From: JAKBCQ01 sp021807585
Lineage (GTDB): Bacteria > Planctomycetota > Planctomycetia > Isosphaerales > Isosphaeraceae
NCBI GenBank assembly: GCA_027325115.1
Contig: DAHWFG010000191.1
Location: 1-9,286 of the forward strand
Length of the DNA stretch: 9,286 bases
Direction of reading: 5' to 3'
Shown: positions 1 through 6,685 of the stretch, piece after piece
Numbering within the stretch: position 1 is the stretch's first letter
How the letters are laid out: each line of letters starts with the position of its first letter
Position numbers and translations under genes: made by a program
Notes under the pieces: model-generated
What the model was told of the DNA's origin: nothing
Seen by the model: only the letters and a program-made list of their open reading frames with translations
Databases searched by the model: none

Positions 1-1370
1 ATGATCACGGCCGCGCCGAGCATCGTTTCGTCGAAACGAGAAATGTGAACCCGCGGAAGGACGTCTCCGATCGGATCCAGTTGAATGCCGATCGGTGTAT
101 TATGTGTACGCGATGTGTGCGGTTCACGCGCGAGATCACTCGAACGGGGGAGCTTCAGGTGATGCGTCGCGGCGAGCACGCCGAGATCGGCGTCTTCCCC
201 GAATACGAGCTCGACAATCCGCTCGCGGGGAACGTTGTGGATATTTGCCCCGTCGGCGCGCTTTTGGATAAAGACTTTTTACACAAACAGCGCGTTTGGT
301 TTTTAAGCAAGCACGATTCGATCTGTACGGGTTGTTCGACGGGCTGCAACATTACGGTCGAGGAGAACAAGGGGGCGGCGTGGCGGCATAAACCTCGTTA
401 TAACCCTCATGTGAACGATTATTGGATTTGCGACGAGGGGCGTTACGGTTACAAGGTTGCGAACGATCCCGAGTTGTTGGACGCGACCTACGTTCTTGAG
501 GACGGCGATCACCGCGCGACGCCGATCGATCAGGCGATCGCGGCGGTCTCGCGCAATTTGGCGTTGATCGCCCGCGAAGGGGGAAAAATCGCCGCGATCG
601 TCTCGCCGTTTTTGACGGTCGAAGAAGCGTATTTGCTGTGCAAATATATTAAAGCGATCAGTCCTTCAAGCGTTTTGGCGATCGGTCCGATTCCCCGATC
701 GGGGGAGGACGCGACGTGGCTTCCCGACAAATCGCAGGGTCGCACGGGGGACGTGAGCTTTGTCGTCTGTCGACCGTTTACGATTCGCGCCGAGAAGTGT
801 CCCAATCGGCGCGGGGTCGAGGAGGTCGTTCGGCATTTTCAGGGAGAGGTGATTGATTACGCGTCGATCGGTGCGCGGATTGGCGGGGGCGAGTTCCAGG
901 CGGCGTATGTGACGTCGAACGCTCCCGAGCCGGCGTTTGACGAATCGGCTGCGACGACGATTCGCCGCGGCGTGTCGTTCCTAGTGGTACAGGATACGAG
1001 GATCACTCCGCTGGCGAATCAGGCGGACGTCGTGCTCGCCGGCGGGACATACGCCGAGAAGGCGGGCTGTTATGTGAACCACGACGGTCGGTTGCAGTTC
1101 GCCGAGGCGGCGTTGCCGCCGCGCGAGGGGGTATTGCCCGACCTCGACGTGTTTTCGATTTTGCTGGAACGAGGCGCGGCGCCGATTCGGTCGTTCGACG
1201 TTCTCGCCGAACTCGCGGCGGAAATCGAGGTTTTCGCGGTCGCGGCGGGGGGACGGATCGCCGAGTTCGGCGGGACGATCGGCGGCGTCGAGTCGAATCG
1301 ATCGGCGCCCAAGAACGGTTCTGTGTATGAACAAGTTTACCAAGATCCGTGGGCGGGCGTGCGGCGTTGA
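1..1370 (+). CDS. nuoG: NADH-quinone oxidoreductase subunit G (3' part, cut at left edge)
   Basis: This is the Fe-S subunit of the complex I peripheral arm, passing electrons from the NADH module towards quinone. The frame (codons from base 3) is open to the window edge, and the residues before the GTG at 45 continue the family pattern, so that GTG is probably not the start. Numbering from it, C18, C21, C24 and C68 form CxxCxxCx43C, the cluster N4 motif. C94, C97, C101 and C129 form CxxCxxxCx27C, the N7 motif known from Escherichia and Thermus. The rest is a reduced molybdopterin-oxidoreductase-like domain with no sign of a cofactor site; AEKAGCYVNHDGRLQ near residue 345 matches the usual late NuoG motif. 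The N-terminal [2Fe-2S] and His-Cys cluster regions lie upstream of the window. Only about 425 residues follow the first N4 cysteine, far fewer than in E. coli NuoG (908 aa in total). The gene ends in TGA, 80 bases before nuoH. Confidence 0.96.
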   Translation, partial: DHGRAEHRFVETRNVNPRKDVSDRIQLNADRCIMCTRCVRFTREITRTGELQVMRRGEHAEIGVFPEYELDNPLAGNVVDICPVGALLDKDFLHKQRVWFLSKHDSICTGCSTGCNITVEENKGAAWRHKPRYNPHVNDYWICDEGRYGYKVANDPELLDATYVLEDGDHRATPIDQAIAAVSRNLALIAREGGKIAAIVSPFLTVEEAYLLCKYIKAISPSSVLAIGPIPRSGEDATWLPDKSQGRTGDVSFVVCRPFTIRAEKCPNRRGVEEVVRHFQGEVIDYASIGARIGGGEFQAAYVTSNAPEPAFDESAATTIRRGVSFLVVQDTRITPLANQADVVLAGGTYAEKAGCYVNHDGRLQFAEAALPPREGVLPDLDVFSILLERGAAPIRSFDVLAELAAEIEVFAVAAGGRIAEFGGTIGGVESNRSAPKNGSVYEQVYQDPWAGVRR

Positions 1371-1375
1371 TCGAC

Positions 1376-1394
1376 GCCCGGGAGCGGCTCGGGC
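1376..1394 (+). other. Possible stem-loop in the nuoG-nuoH gap
   Basis: A 7-bp stem (GCCCGGG with CGGCTCGGGC, including one G-T wobble) encloses a 5-base loop just after the nuoG stop. No U-tract follows, so it does not look like an intrinsic terminator. It could be an RNA processing or stabilising hairpin, or chance in GC-rich sequence. Confidence 0.25.
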
Positions 1395-1440
1395 GGGGTT
1401 TCGGCGGCGGTTCCAGGACGTGGTTTCAGGGCGAGAGGGC

Positions 1441-1444
1441 GGAG
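1441..1444 (+). promoter_or_regulatory. Ribosome binding site that decides the nuoH start
   Basis: GGAG stands 6 bases before the ATG at 1451. It supports that start over the in-frame GTG at 1349, which lies inside nuoG and would add a 34-residue non-hydrophobic N-terminus atypical of NuoH. Confidence 0.6.
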
Positions 1445-1450
1445 TCGACG

Positions 1451-2518
1451 ATGTTGACATTCCTCGGTTTGACGGCTCTTCTGATCAAAATCGGCCTGGT
1501 CGTGGGGATCAGCCAGGGGGCGGTCGCGTATCTGATCTATGTCGAGCGTAAGATCGCGGCGTACGCGCAGGATCGGATCGGCCCGAACCGTTGCGGCCGC
1601 GAGTTCGGCGTCCCCCTCGGCTTGATTCAGCCCCTCGCCGACGGCGCCAAGATGATCCTCAAGGAAGACGTTATTCCTAAATACGTACATAAAACGACAT
1701 TTATTTTGGCGCCGATGATCGCGATCGTGACGGCGACGATCGGCTTCGCGGTGGTGCCGTTCGGGCCGGTGGGCGCGGGAGCGCCTCGGCTCGGCGCGGA
1801 TTGGCCGGTGCAATTTCAGATCGCTCCCGGGGTCGATATCGGGATCGTTTACATTTTGGCGATCGGCAGCCTTGCGGTTTACGCGGTGGTGCTGGCGGGT
1901 TGGTCGTCGAACAACAAATACTCGTTTTTAGGCGGGTTACGTTCGAGCGCGCAATTAATTAGTTATGAGATTCCGATGGGGCTTTCGATTTTGGGGATCG
2001 TTCTGCTCGCCCGATCGCTTGATCTGAACACGATCATCGAATGGCAGGATCGCCACGGCTGGGGGATCTTCTGGCAGCCGATCGGTTTTTTGATTTTTCT
2101 CGTGAGCGCGTTCGCCGAGACGAACCGGTTGCCGTTTGATCTTCCCGAGTCCGAACAGGAGCTTGTCGGTGGGTTCCACACCGAGTATTCGGCGATGAAA
2201 TTCGGCATGTTTTTCTTGGGAGAATATTTGCATGTGATCACGGTCAGTTTTCTGACGGTGATTCTCTTTTTCGGCGGCTGGGATCTGCCGTTTGTTTTGA
2301 GCGCCGATCAGACGAGCTGGATTTCGGCGATCTTCAAGGTGATCGTCATGATGTCGAAGGTTTCGATGATGATCGTGTTTATTATGTGGATTCGTTGGAC
2401 GCTGCCGCGGTTTCGCTACGACACGCTGATGAATCTGGCTTGGAAGTCGTTGCTTCCGCTCGGGTTGTTGAATTTGACGGTGACCGCGGTGTTGGCGCAG
2501 ATGATTCTCGGCGGGTGA
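1451..2518 (+). CDS. nuoH: NADH-quinone oxidoreductase subunit H
   Basis: NuoH (ND1 homologue, 355 aa) is the membrane subunit that joins the peripheral arm to the membrane arm and builds the quinone-access chamber and the start of the proton relay. Diagnostic motifs are YVERKIAAYAQDRIGPNR (about residues 30-47), PLADGAKMILKED (61-73), RSSAQLISYEIPMGLSIL (164-181) and the acidic quinone-chamber loop FAETNRLPFDLPESEQELVG (221-240) followed by HTEYSAMKFG. About eight hydrophobic helices are visible, the expected number. It is slightly longer than E. coli NuoH (325 aa). The ATG is chosen because the hydrophobic first helix begins there and GGAG lies 6 bases upstream. nuoI follows after 47 bases. 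No key residue appears to be missing. Confidence 0.97.
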   Translation: MLTFLGLTALLIKIGLVVGISQGAVAYLIYVERKIAAYAQDRIGPNRCGREFGVPLGLIQPLADGAKMILKEDVIPKYVHKTTFILAPMIAIVTATIGFAVVPFGPVGAGAPRLGADWPVQFQIAPGVDIGIVYILAIGSLAVYAVVLAGWSSNNKYSFLGGLRSSAQLISYEIPMGLSILGIVLLARSLDLNTIIEWQDRHGWGIFWQPIGFLIFLVSAFAETNRLPFDLPESEQELVGGFHTEYSAMKFGMFFLGEYLHVITVSFLTVILFFGGWDLPFVLSADQTSWISAIFKVIVMMSKVSMMIVFIMWIRWTLPRFRYDTLMNLAWKSLLPLGLLNLTVTAVLAQMILGG

Positions 2519-2565
2519 GATTGGGGCGAGGCTGCGCGGGCGGGATTTCCTAATGGGAGAGAACG

Positions 2566-3108
2566 ATGCGACTTGACGATCCGTGTATCAAAAAGCTCGA
2601 GCCCCCCAAGCTGAACGTGTTCGAGCGAACGTACCTGCCGCAAATTATCGACGGTTTGGCGGTGACGGGGAGGCATATTTTGGGGGTGTTGCGGGGGGAA
2701 TCGATCACGATCGAGTATCCCGAGCAGCCGCACCGTCCGAGCCCGAATTATCGCGGCGTTCACCGATTGAACAAGGACGAGGAGGGGCGGGTGAAGTGTG
2801 TCGCGTGCATGTTGTGCGCGACGGCTTGTCCCGTCCACTGCATCGACATTATCGGCGCGACCGCCCCCGAGGGTTGGTCGGATCGCGAGAAATATCCCGC
2901 GAGTTTTGTGATTGACGAGCTTCGCTGCATCTTTTGCGGGATGTGCGAGGAGGCTTGTCCGGTCGACGCGGTCGAACTGACTTCGTTCTACGACTTGACC
3001 GGTCTTTCGCGCGAAGAGATGATCTTCGACAAAACCAAACTTCTTTCGGTTTACGATCTGACGAAGGACTCGGAGCCTTCGCGGATGGGTAATTTAACGA
3101 CATTTTGA
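2566..3108 (+). CDS. nuoI: NADH-quinone oxidoreductase subunit I (2x[4Fe-4S])
   Basis: NuoI (TYKY homologue, 180 aa) is the ferredoxin-like subunit that carries clusters N6a and N6b and passes electrons towards N2 and quinone at the base of the peripheral arm. Two CxxCxxCxxxCP motifs are intact: C78, C81, C84, C88 (CVACMLCATACP) and C121, C124, C127, C131 (CIFCGMCEEACP). The N-terminal 60 residues contain the amphipathic stretch that packs on NuoH in this family, including RGESITIEYPEQPHRPSPNYRG before the first cluster. Length matches the E. coli protein (180 aa). The ATG has GGGAGAG immediately upstream, with 6 bases between GGAG and the start. nuoJ begins 46 bases later. Confidence 0.98.
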   Translation: MRLDDPCIKKLEPPKLNVFERTYLPQIIDGLAVTGRHILGVLRGESITIEYPEQPHRPSPNYRGVHRLNKDEEGRVKCVACMLCATACPVHCIDIIGATAPEGWSDREKYPASFVIDELRCIFCGMCEEACPVDAVELTSFYDLTGLSREEMIFDKTKLLSVYDLTKDSEPSRMGNLTTF

Positions 3109-3154
3109 CGCGGCGAAATACGACGGACGACGGGATCACGATTGGGACAAGAGC

Positions 3155-4045
3155 GTGAACATTAACGATTATAAAGATGTGATATTAGCGGGAGCGGTGG
3201 TGATCGCGGGGGCGATCGGCGCGTATTTGCTGTTGCCGCATCGTCACGGGTTAACGAAACCGACCGCGGCGCGGTGGATCGGCGCTGCTTCAGGCGCGTT
3301 GTCGATTGCGCTGATTATGTTGTTTTTCACGCCTCCCGGCGCGTTTTTGCGGACGGTATTCTTTTATGCGTTTGCGATTCTCTCGCTCGCGGGAGGGGGA
3401 TTGACGATCACCAGCCGCGATCCGGTGGCGAGCGCGCTTTGGTTCGCTTCGGTGATTCTGGCGACTTCGGGGTTGTTTCTGCTGGCGGGGGCGCAGTTTC
3501 TGGCGGCGGGGACGGTGATCGTGTACGCGGGCGCGATCATCGTTACGTTTCTTTTCGTGATCATGCTGGCAAGTAAGCAAGGGTGTGCGCTATATGATCG
3601 ATCGGCGCGGTCGCCCGCGCGAGCGACGTTCACCTGTTTTCTTTTATTTTTCGGGCTTATGTACACATTGTTGATCGCCAAAGGGGACGTTTCGTTCGGC
3701 GGTCTGAAAACTCCGTTTCGGGGGGCGATCACGGCTCGCGACATCACTCCGACGACGTTCGGTCCGCCGAACAAGTTCGGCACGGCGATTCATGTGTTTG
3801 AGAAGGCGATACCGCGGACGTCGCGGCTGGCGCCTTCGCAGGTGGTTCCCGCGGCGGGCGCCTCGGCGTCGGGAATTCCGCCCAAACACGTCGCGGGACT
3901 GGGTGGCTCGCTTTACGCCGATAATCTGATTGCGATCGAGGCGGTCGGCGTGCTGCTATTCGTCGCGCTGGTCGGCGCCGTGGCGATCGCGGCGCCCAAG
4001 CCTCCGGTACGGAGCGGAGCTTCGGCGGGACGAGCAACCAAATAA
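3155..4045 (+). CDS. nuoJ: NADH-quinone oxidoreductase subunit J, enlarged form
   Basis: NuoJ (ND6 homologue) is a membrane-arm subunit next to NuoK and NuoH; its pi-bulge helix is part of the coupling machinery. The core is clear: FFYAFAILSLAGGGLTITSR (69-88), DPVASALWF (89-97), then GAQFLAAGTVIVYAGAIIV (112-130) with TFLFVIMLAS, and the last helix SLYADNLIAIEAVGVLLFV (252-270) with GAVAIA. At 296 aa it is well above E. coli NuoJ (184 aa). The excess is an N-terminal block of about 68 residues with two probable extra helices (8-28, 40-60) and a Pro/Ala/Gly-rich hydrophilic stretch (177-248) before the last helix. The GTG at 3155 is chosen because it fills the gap after nuoI with membrane-type coding sequence; its ribosome site is weak (GGGACAAGAG). 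An internal ATG at 3317 would give a shorter 242-aa form. Confidence 0.93.
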   Translation: MNINDYKDVILAGAVVIAGAIGAYLLLPHRHGLTKPTAARWIGAASGALSIALIMLFFTPPGAFLRTVFFYAFAILSLAGGGLTITSRDPVASALWFASVILATSGLFLLAGAQFLAAGTVIVYAGAIIVTFLFVIMLASKQGCALYDRSARSPARATFTCFLLFFGLMYTLLIAKGDVSFGGLKTPFRGAITARDITPTTFGPPNKFGTAIHVFEKAIPRTSRLAPSQVVPAAGASASGIPPKHVAGLGGSLYADNLIAIEAVGVLLFVALVGAVAIAAPKPPVRSGASAGRATK

Positions 4046-4046
4046 C

Positions 4047-4136
4047 ATGCGTACAATCTTTGACATGAATAGTTTCGTCGGATCGAGGCGGCTCGACCGA
4101 TTGTGGAGCGTGGAACCGATCGGAAGGGGAACATGA
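4047..4136 (+). other. Possible short coupling ORF between nuoJ and nuoK (29 codons)
   Basis: An ATG one base after the nuoJ stop opens a 29-residue frame whose TGA overlaps the nuoK start as ATGA. The frame occupies the whole 87-base gap. The product is basic and resembles nothing I recognise. No clear ribosome site precedes it, so translation would depend on reinitiation after nuoJ. It could equally be a chance open frame. Confidence 0.2.
4078..4100 (+). other. Stem-loop upstream of nuoK
   Basis: The arms TCGG(A)TCGAG and CTCGACCGA pair over 9 bp with a single bulged A at 4082, closing a GCGG tetraloop (4088-4091). It sits 32 bases before the nuoK ATG, inside the short ORF. No U-tract follows, so termination is unlikely; a role in mRNA processing or in setting nuoK expression is conceivable. 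Confidence 0.35.
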
Positions 4137-4582
4137 CCGAAGCTTTCCTCATGAATTACCTGATTCTCGGCGCGGCGTTGTTCGTGTTGGGGATGCTTGG
4201 ATTTTTATGTCGGCGGAACATGATCGTGATGTTCCTTTCGGCCGAGATGATGCTCCAGGGGACGGCGCTTACGTTTGTCGGCTTCGGCTCGTATTACGGC
4301 AATTGGACGGGCCAGGTGTTCACGATCGTGATTCTCACCGTCGCGGCTTGCGAGGCGTCGATCGCTTTAGCGCTTATATTAATTCTTTTTAATCGGAAGT
4401 CGTCGCTCGACGTCACGTTGTGGCGCGACATCCGCGAGCCCGGGGTATTTCCGGTCGAGGATACCGAGGGGGATGCCGAGCCGTTCGAGCCCGTTCCGGG
4501 CCCGGAAAGTTATCCGCATTTGACCCCCGCCGGGGTTGAGCCTTCGCATCCGAGTCAACCGTGGGAGGATCGTCGTGCCTAA
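4133..4582 (+). CDS. nuoK: NADH-quinone oxidoreductase subunit K with C-terminal extension
   Basis: NuoK (ND4L homologue, 149 aa) is a three-helix membrane subunit forming part of a proton path. Helices run at about 8-26, 29-52 and 60-86. The two membrane glutamates of the family are present: E38 in SAEMML (E36 of E. coli) and E74 in ACEASIALAL (E72), plus the loop-1 pair R27-R28. E. coli NuoK is 100 aa; here residues 88-149 form a hydrophilic, Pro- and Glu-rich tail (LWRDIREPGVFPVED ... HLTPAGVEP). By the known topology of NuoK this tail should be cytoplasmic. From memory, similar tails occur in planctomycete NuoK. The ATG has an AAGGGGA ribosome site; an upstream in-frame GTG at 4103 is less likely. 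The last 8 bases overlap nuoL. Confidence 0.96.
   Translation: MTEAFLMNYLILGAALFVLGMLGFLCRRNMIVMFLSAEMMLQGTALTFVGFGSYYGNWTGQVFTIVILTVAACEASIALALILILFNRKSSLDVTLWRDIREPGVFPVEDTEGDAEPFEPVPGPESYPHLTPAGVEPSHPSQPWEDRRA
4563..4569 (+). promoter_or_regulatory. Strong ribosome binding site for nuoL
   Basis: GGGAGGA lies inside the end of nuoK, 5 bases before the GTG at 4575. It fixes the nuoL start over the in-frame TTG at 4536. It is the best Shine-Dalgarno match among the gene starts in this window. Confidence 0.75.
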
Positions 4583-6614
4583 GTCGTCCGCGTGGCTGAT
4601 TCCGTTCTTCCCGCTGTTGGGCTGTTTGATCACCGCGTGTGCGGGCAAATGGCTCAAGAAGTTTGCGCACATTCCCGTCGTCGCGGGGATTGCGCTCGCT
4701 TTCGTCGTTTCGTTCTTTTTATGGAGCGCCGCGGGATCGCCGGGAACGACCGTCGTTTATCAATGGATTTCGCTCGATTCGCTTGATATCCCGATCATCT
4801 TCCGGATCGACGGGTTGACGACGATGATGCTTGCGATGGTGACGTTCGTCGCCACGCTCGTCGCGGTGTTCGCGATCGGTTACATGGCCGACGACCCCGC
4901 TTATCCCAGGTTTTTCGCGTGCGTCGGCCTTTTCGTTTTCTCGATGACGGGGCTTGTTCTTTCGAGCAATCTCGCTCTCACCTACGCGTTTTGGGAAGGT
5001 GTGGGCGTATGTAGTTATTTGCTGATCGGTTTTTGGTACGCCAAGCCCGAGGCCGCCGCCGCGGCGAAAAAAGCATTTATGCTCAATCGTTTTGGCGATT
5101 TCGGCTTCATGACGGCGCTTTTATTGATTTGGTCGTCGGTTCACACGCTCGATTACGATTCGGTGTTCAAAGCCGAGACGATCGCATCGATTCCCGAGAC
5201 GACGCGCTTTTGGATCGCCCTCCTGCTGTTTTGGGGAGCGACCGCGAAAAGCGCCCAGCTTCCGCTTTACGTGTGGCTCCCCGACGCGATGGAGGGTCCG
5301 ACGCCGGTTTCGGCTCTGATCCACGCCGCGACGATGGTGACCGCGGGGGTTTATCTCGTGGCGCGATCGGCGCCGCTGATCGTCACGGTCCCCTCGGTTT
5401 CGGTGATCGTCGCCGTCGTCGGCTGCCTCACGGCGCTTCTCGCGGCGCTGATCGCGCTGACCCAGACCGACCTCAAACGCGTGCTCGCGTATTCGACGAT
5501 CAGCCAATTAGGTTATATGTTTATGGGTTTAGGAGCGGGGATCGGTTCGAACGCGCGGTTCGCGATCACCGCGGGGATGTTTCATTTATTCACGCACGCG
5601 TTCTTTAAAGCTTTGCTCTTCCTGGGGTCGGGGAGCGTGATGCACGCGATGGGGGGGGTGATCGATATGCGTCGGTTCGGCGGTCTGAGGAATCGGCTGC
5701 CGTACACGCATCTGACGTTTGGAATCGGCTCACTCGCTCTCGCGGGGATATTTCCGCTCGCGGGTTTTTGGAGCAAAGACGAGATTCTGGGCGCGCTTTC
5801 GGCGGCGACGCACGCGGCGCACGAGCTCGAACGGGGGGATTGGGCTCTCGTTTATTCGCTCGTGTATTGCGGAGCGATTTTCACCGCGTTCCTGACCGCG
5901 TTTTATACGGGGCGGGCGTATTTTATGACGTTCTGGGGTCCCGAGAAGCTCCCCAGCCCCGACGATCCCGAGGCGGTCGCGGTTGCGCAAGGATCGCACG
6001 ACGCACACGGGCACGATGCTCACGGGGGGAGCGGCGACGCTCACGGACACGACGATCACGGGCACGGCGGGCATGTCGGCCAGGAATCTCCCGACGTGAT
6101 GCTGATACCTCTTTATATTTTGGCGGGTTGCGCGGTATTGGCCGGGATTGTTTTCGGCCCGACGGGTTGGTTCGCGGGACATCTTGAAACGACTCCGACG
6201 CTTCAATTCGAGGGGATGAAGGAACACGCGTTTTCGTGGGGGATCGCGCTTTTCAGTACGGCCGTCGCGGTCGCCGGGGGGTATTTGAGTTTCGTCTTTT
6301 ACGCCGAGCCGAACGGTCGTCCCGCCGAGATCGCCAGGTCGATCAAACCGCTGTATAATTTATCGCTCAACAAGTTTTATGTTGATGAGTTGTACACATG
6401 GATGATCGTCAAGCCGACGCGCGTATTGGCGTTGATTGCGCAATTTCTTGACGATTACCTGGTGCACGGGGTTTTGGTGCGGGGGACGGCTTGGCTGCCG
6501 CGGCTTCTCGGTCGCGACGCTCTTTCGCCGTCTCAGAACGGGCTGCTGCAATTTTACGCGGCGTCGACGGCGCTTTGCGTCGCGGTGTTGTTTATCGTAT
6601 TGATGCTGATGTAA
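4575..6614 (+). CDS. nuoL: NADH-quinone oxidoreductase subunit L
   Basis: NuoL (ND5 homologue, 679 aa) is the distal antiporter-like proton channel of the membrane arm, with the long lateral helix at its C-terminus. Family motifs include YAFWEGVGVCSYLLIGFWY (137-155), NRFGDFGF (171-178), ATAKSAQLPLYVWLPDAMEG (222-241) and LIHAATMVTAGVYLVAR (248-264). Proton-path residues are intact: E141, K225, H250, H337 and H341, and K401 in GFWSKDEIL. The C-terminal KPLYNLSLNKFYVDELYTW (591-609) begins the lateral-helix region. It is longer than E. coli NuoL (613 aa), largely because of a polar loop at 456-507 with a His-rich core (475-500). The GTG start overlaps nuoK by 8 bases, implying translational coupling, and follows GGGAGGA. 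A G8 tract lies at 5651-5658. The gene ends in TAA, 71 bases before nuoM. Confidence 0.97.
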   Translation: MPKSSAWLIPFFPLLGCLITACAGKWLKKFAHIPVVAGIALAFVVSFFLWSAAGSPGTTVVYQWISLDSLDIPIIFRIDGLTTMMLAMVTFVATLVAVFAIGYMADDPAYPRFFACVGLFVFSMTGLVLSSNLALTYAFWEGVGVCSYLLIGFWYAKPEAAAAAKKAFMLNRFGDFGFMTALLLIWSSVHTLDYDSVFKAETIASIPETTRFWIALLLFWGATAKSAQLPLYVWLPDAMEGPTPVSALIHAATMVTAGVYLVARSAPLIVTVPSVSVIVAVVGCLTALLAALIALTQTDLKRVLAYSTISQLGYMFMGLGAGIGSNARFAITAGMFHLFTHAFFKALLFLGSGSVMHAMGGVIDMRRFGGLRNRLPYTHLTFGIGSLALAGIFPLAGFWSKDEILGALSAATHAAHELERGDWALVYSLVYCGAIFTAFLTAFYTGRAYFMTFWGPEKLPSPDDPEAVAVAQGSHDAHGHDAHGGSGDAHGHDDHGHGGHVGQESPDVMLIPLYILAGCAVLAGIVFGPTGWFAGHLETTPTLQFEGMKEHAFSWGIALFSTAVAVAGGYLSFVFYAEPNGRPAEIARSIKPLYNLSLNKFYVDELYTWMIVKPTRVLALIAQFLDDYLVHGVLVRGTAWLPRLLGRDALSPSQNGLLQFYAASTALCVAVLFIVLMLM

Positions 6615-6639
6615 GGATTTAGGGTGACGAGGATTTCTT

Positions 6640-6663
6640 CGATTCGTGCGCGGGGACGAATCG
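6640..6663 (+). other. Perfect inverted repeat (stem-loop) before nuoM
   Basis: CGATTCGT at 6640-6647 is the exact reverse complement of ACGAATCG at 6656-6663, giving an 8-bp stem with an 8-base loop. The right arm overlaps the first unit of the tandem repeat at 6657-6678. No U-tract follows. It lies 22 bases before the nuoM ATG, so a post-transcriptional role is more plausible than termination. Confidence 0.45.
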
Positions 6664-6678
6664 GGGTCGAATCGGGGT
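6657..6678 (+). repeat. Two perfect tandem copies of an 11-base unit
   Basis: CGAATCGGGGT occurs twice back to back (6657-6667 and 6668-6678). With the GGGG at 6652-6655 this puts three G4 tracts 11 bases apart. The second copy supplies the GGGGT ahead of the nuoM ATG and contains the start of the alternative GTG codon at 6677. Confidence 0.9.
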
Positions 6679-6685
6679 GCGATCG

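Noticed and set aside
45..47. GTG as the start of nuoG
   Set aside because: The frame is open back to the window edge and the upstream residues continue the NuoG pattern, so the gene is cut rather than starting here.
536..543. GCGATCGC octamer, also near 3983 and 8570, resembling the cyanobacterial HIP1 word
   Set aside because: Only a few copies exist, and they are explained by the general GATC excess and GCG-ATC codon pairs; the proteins do not suggest a cyanobacterium.
1349..1351. In-frame GTG as the nuoH start
   Set aside because: It lies inside nuoG, lacks a ribosome site and would add an atypical polar N-terminus; the ATG at 1451 has GGAG at good spacing.
1371..1450. Possible terminator between nuoG and nuoH
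   Set aside because: The hairpin there has no U-tract and the operon continues in the same direction.
981..1460. Long antisense frame (159 codons) opposite nuoG, and similar antisense frames opposite the other genes
   Set aside because: These are Arg-rich or Pro-rich shadows of strongly recognised + strand genes, common in GC-rich DNA.
2553..2576. Seven-codon frame overlapping the nuoI start
   Set aside because: Too short to distinguish from chance, and its ATG sits next to the nuoI ribosome site.
4060..4065. TTGACA resembling a -35 box in the nuoJ-nuoK gap
   Set aside because: No -10-like element lies 16-18 bases downstream, so an internal promoter is not supported.
5033..5608. 191-codon frame inside nuoL on the + strand
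   Set aside because: It is an Arg/Asp-rich shadow in another frame of a clearly conserved gene.
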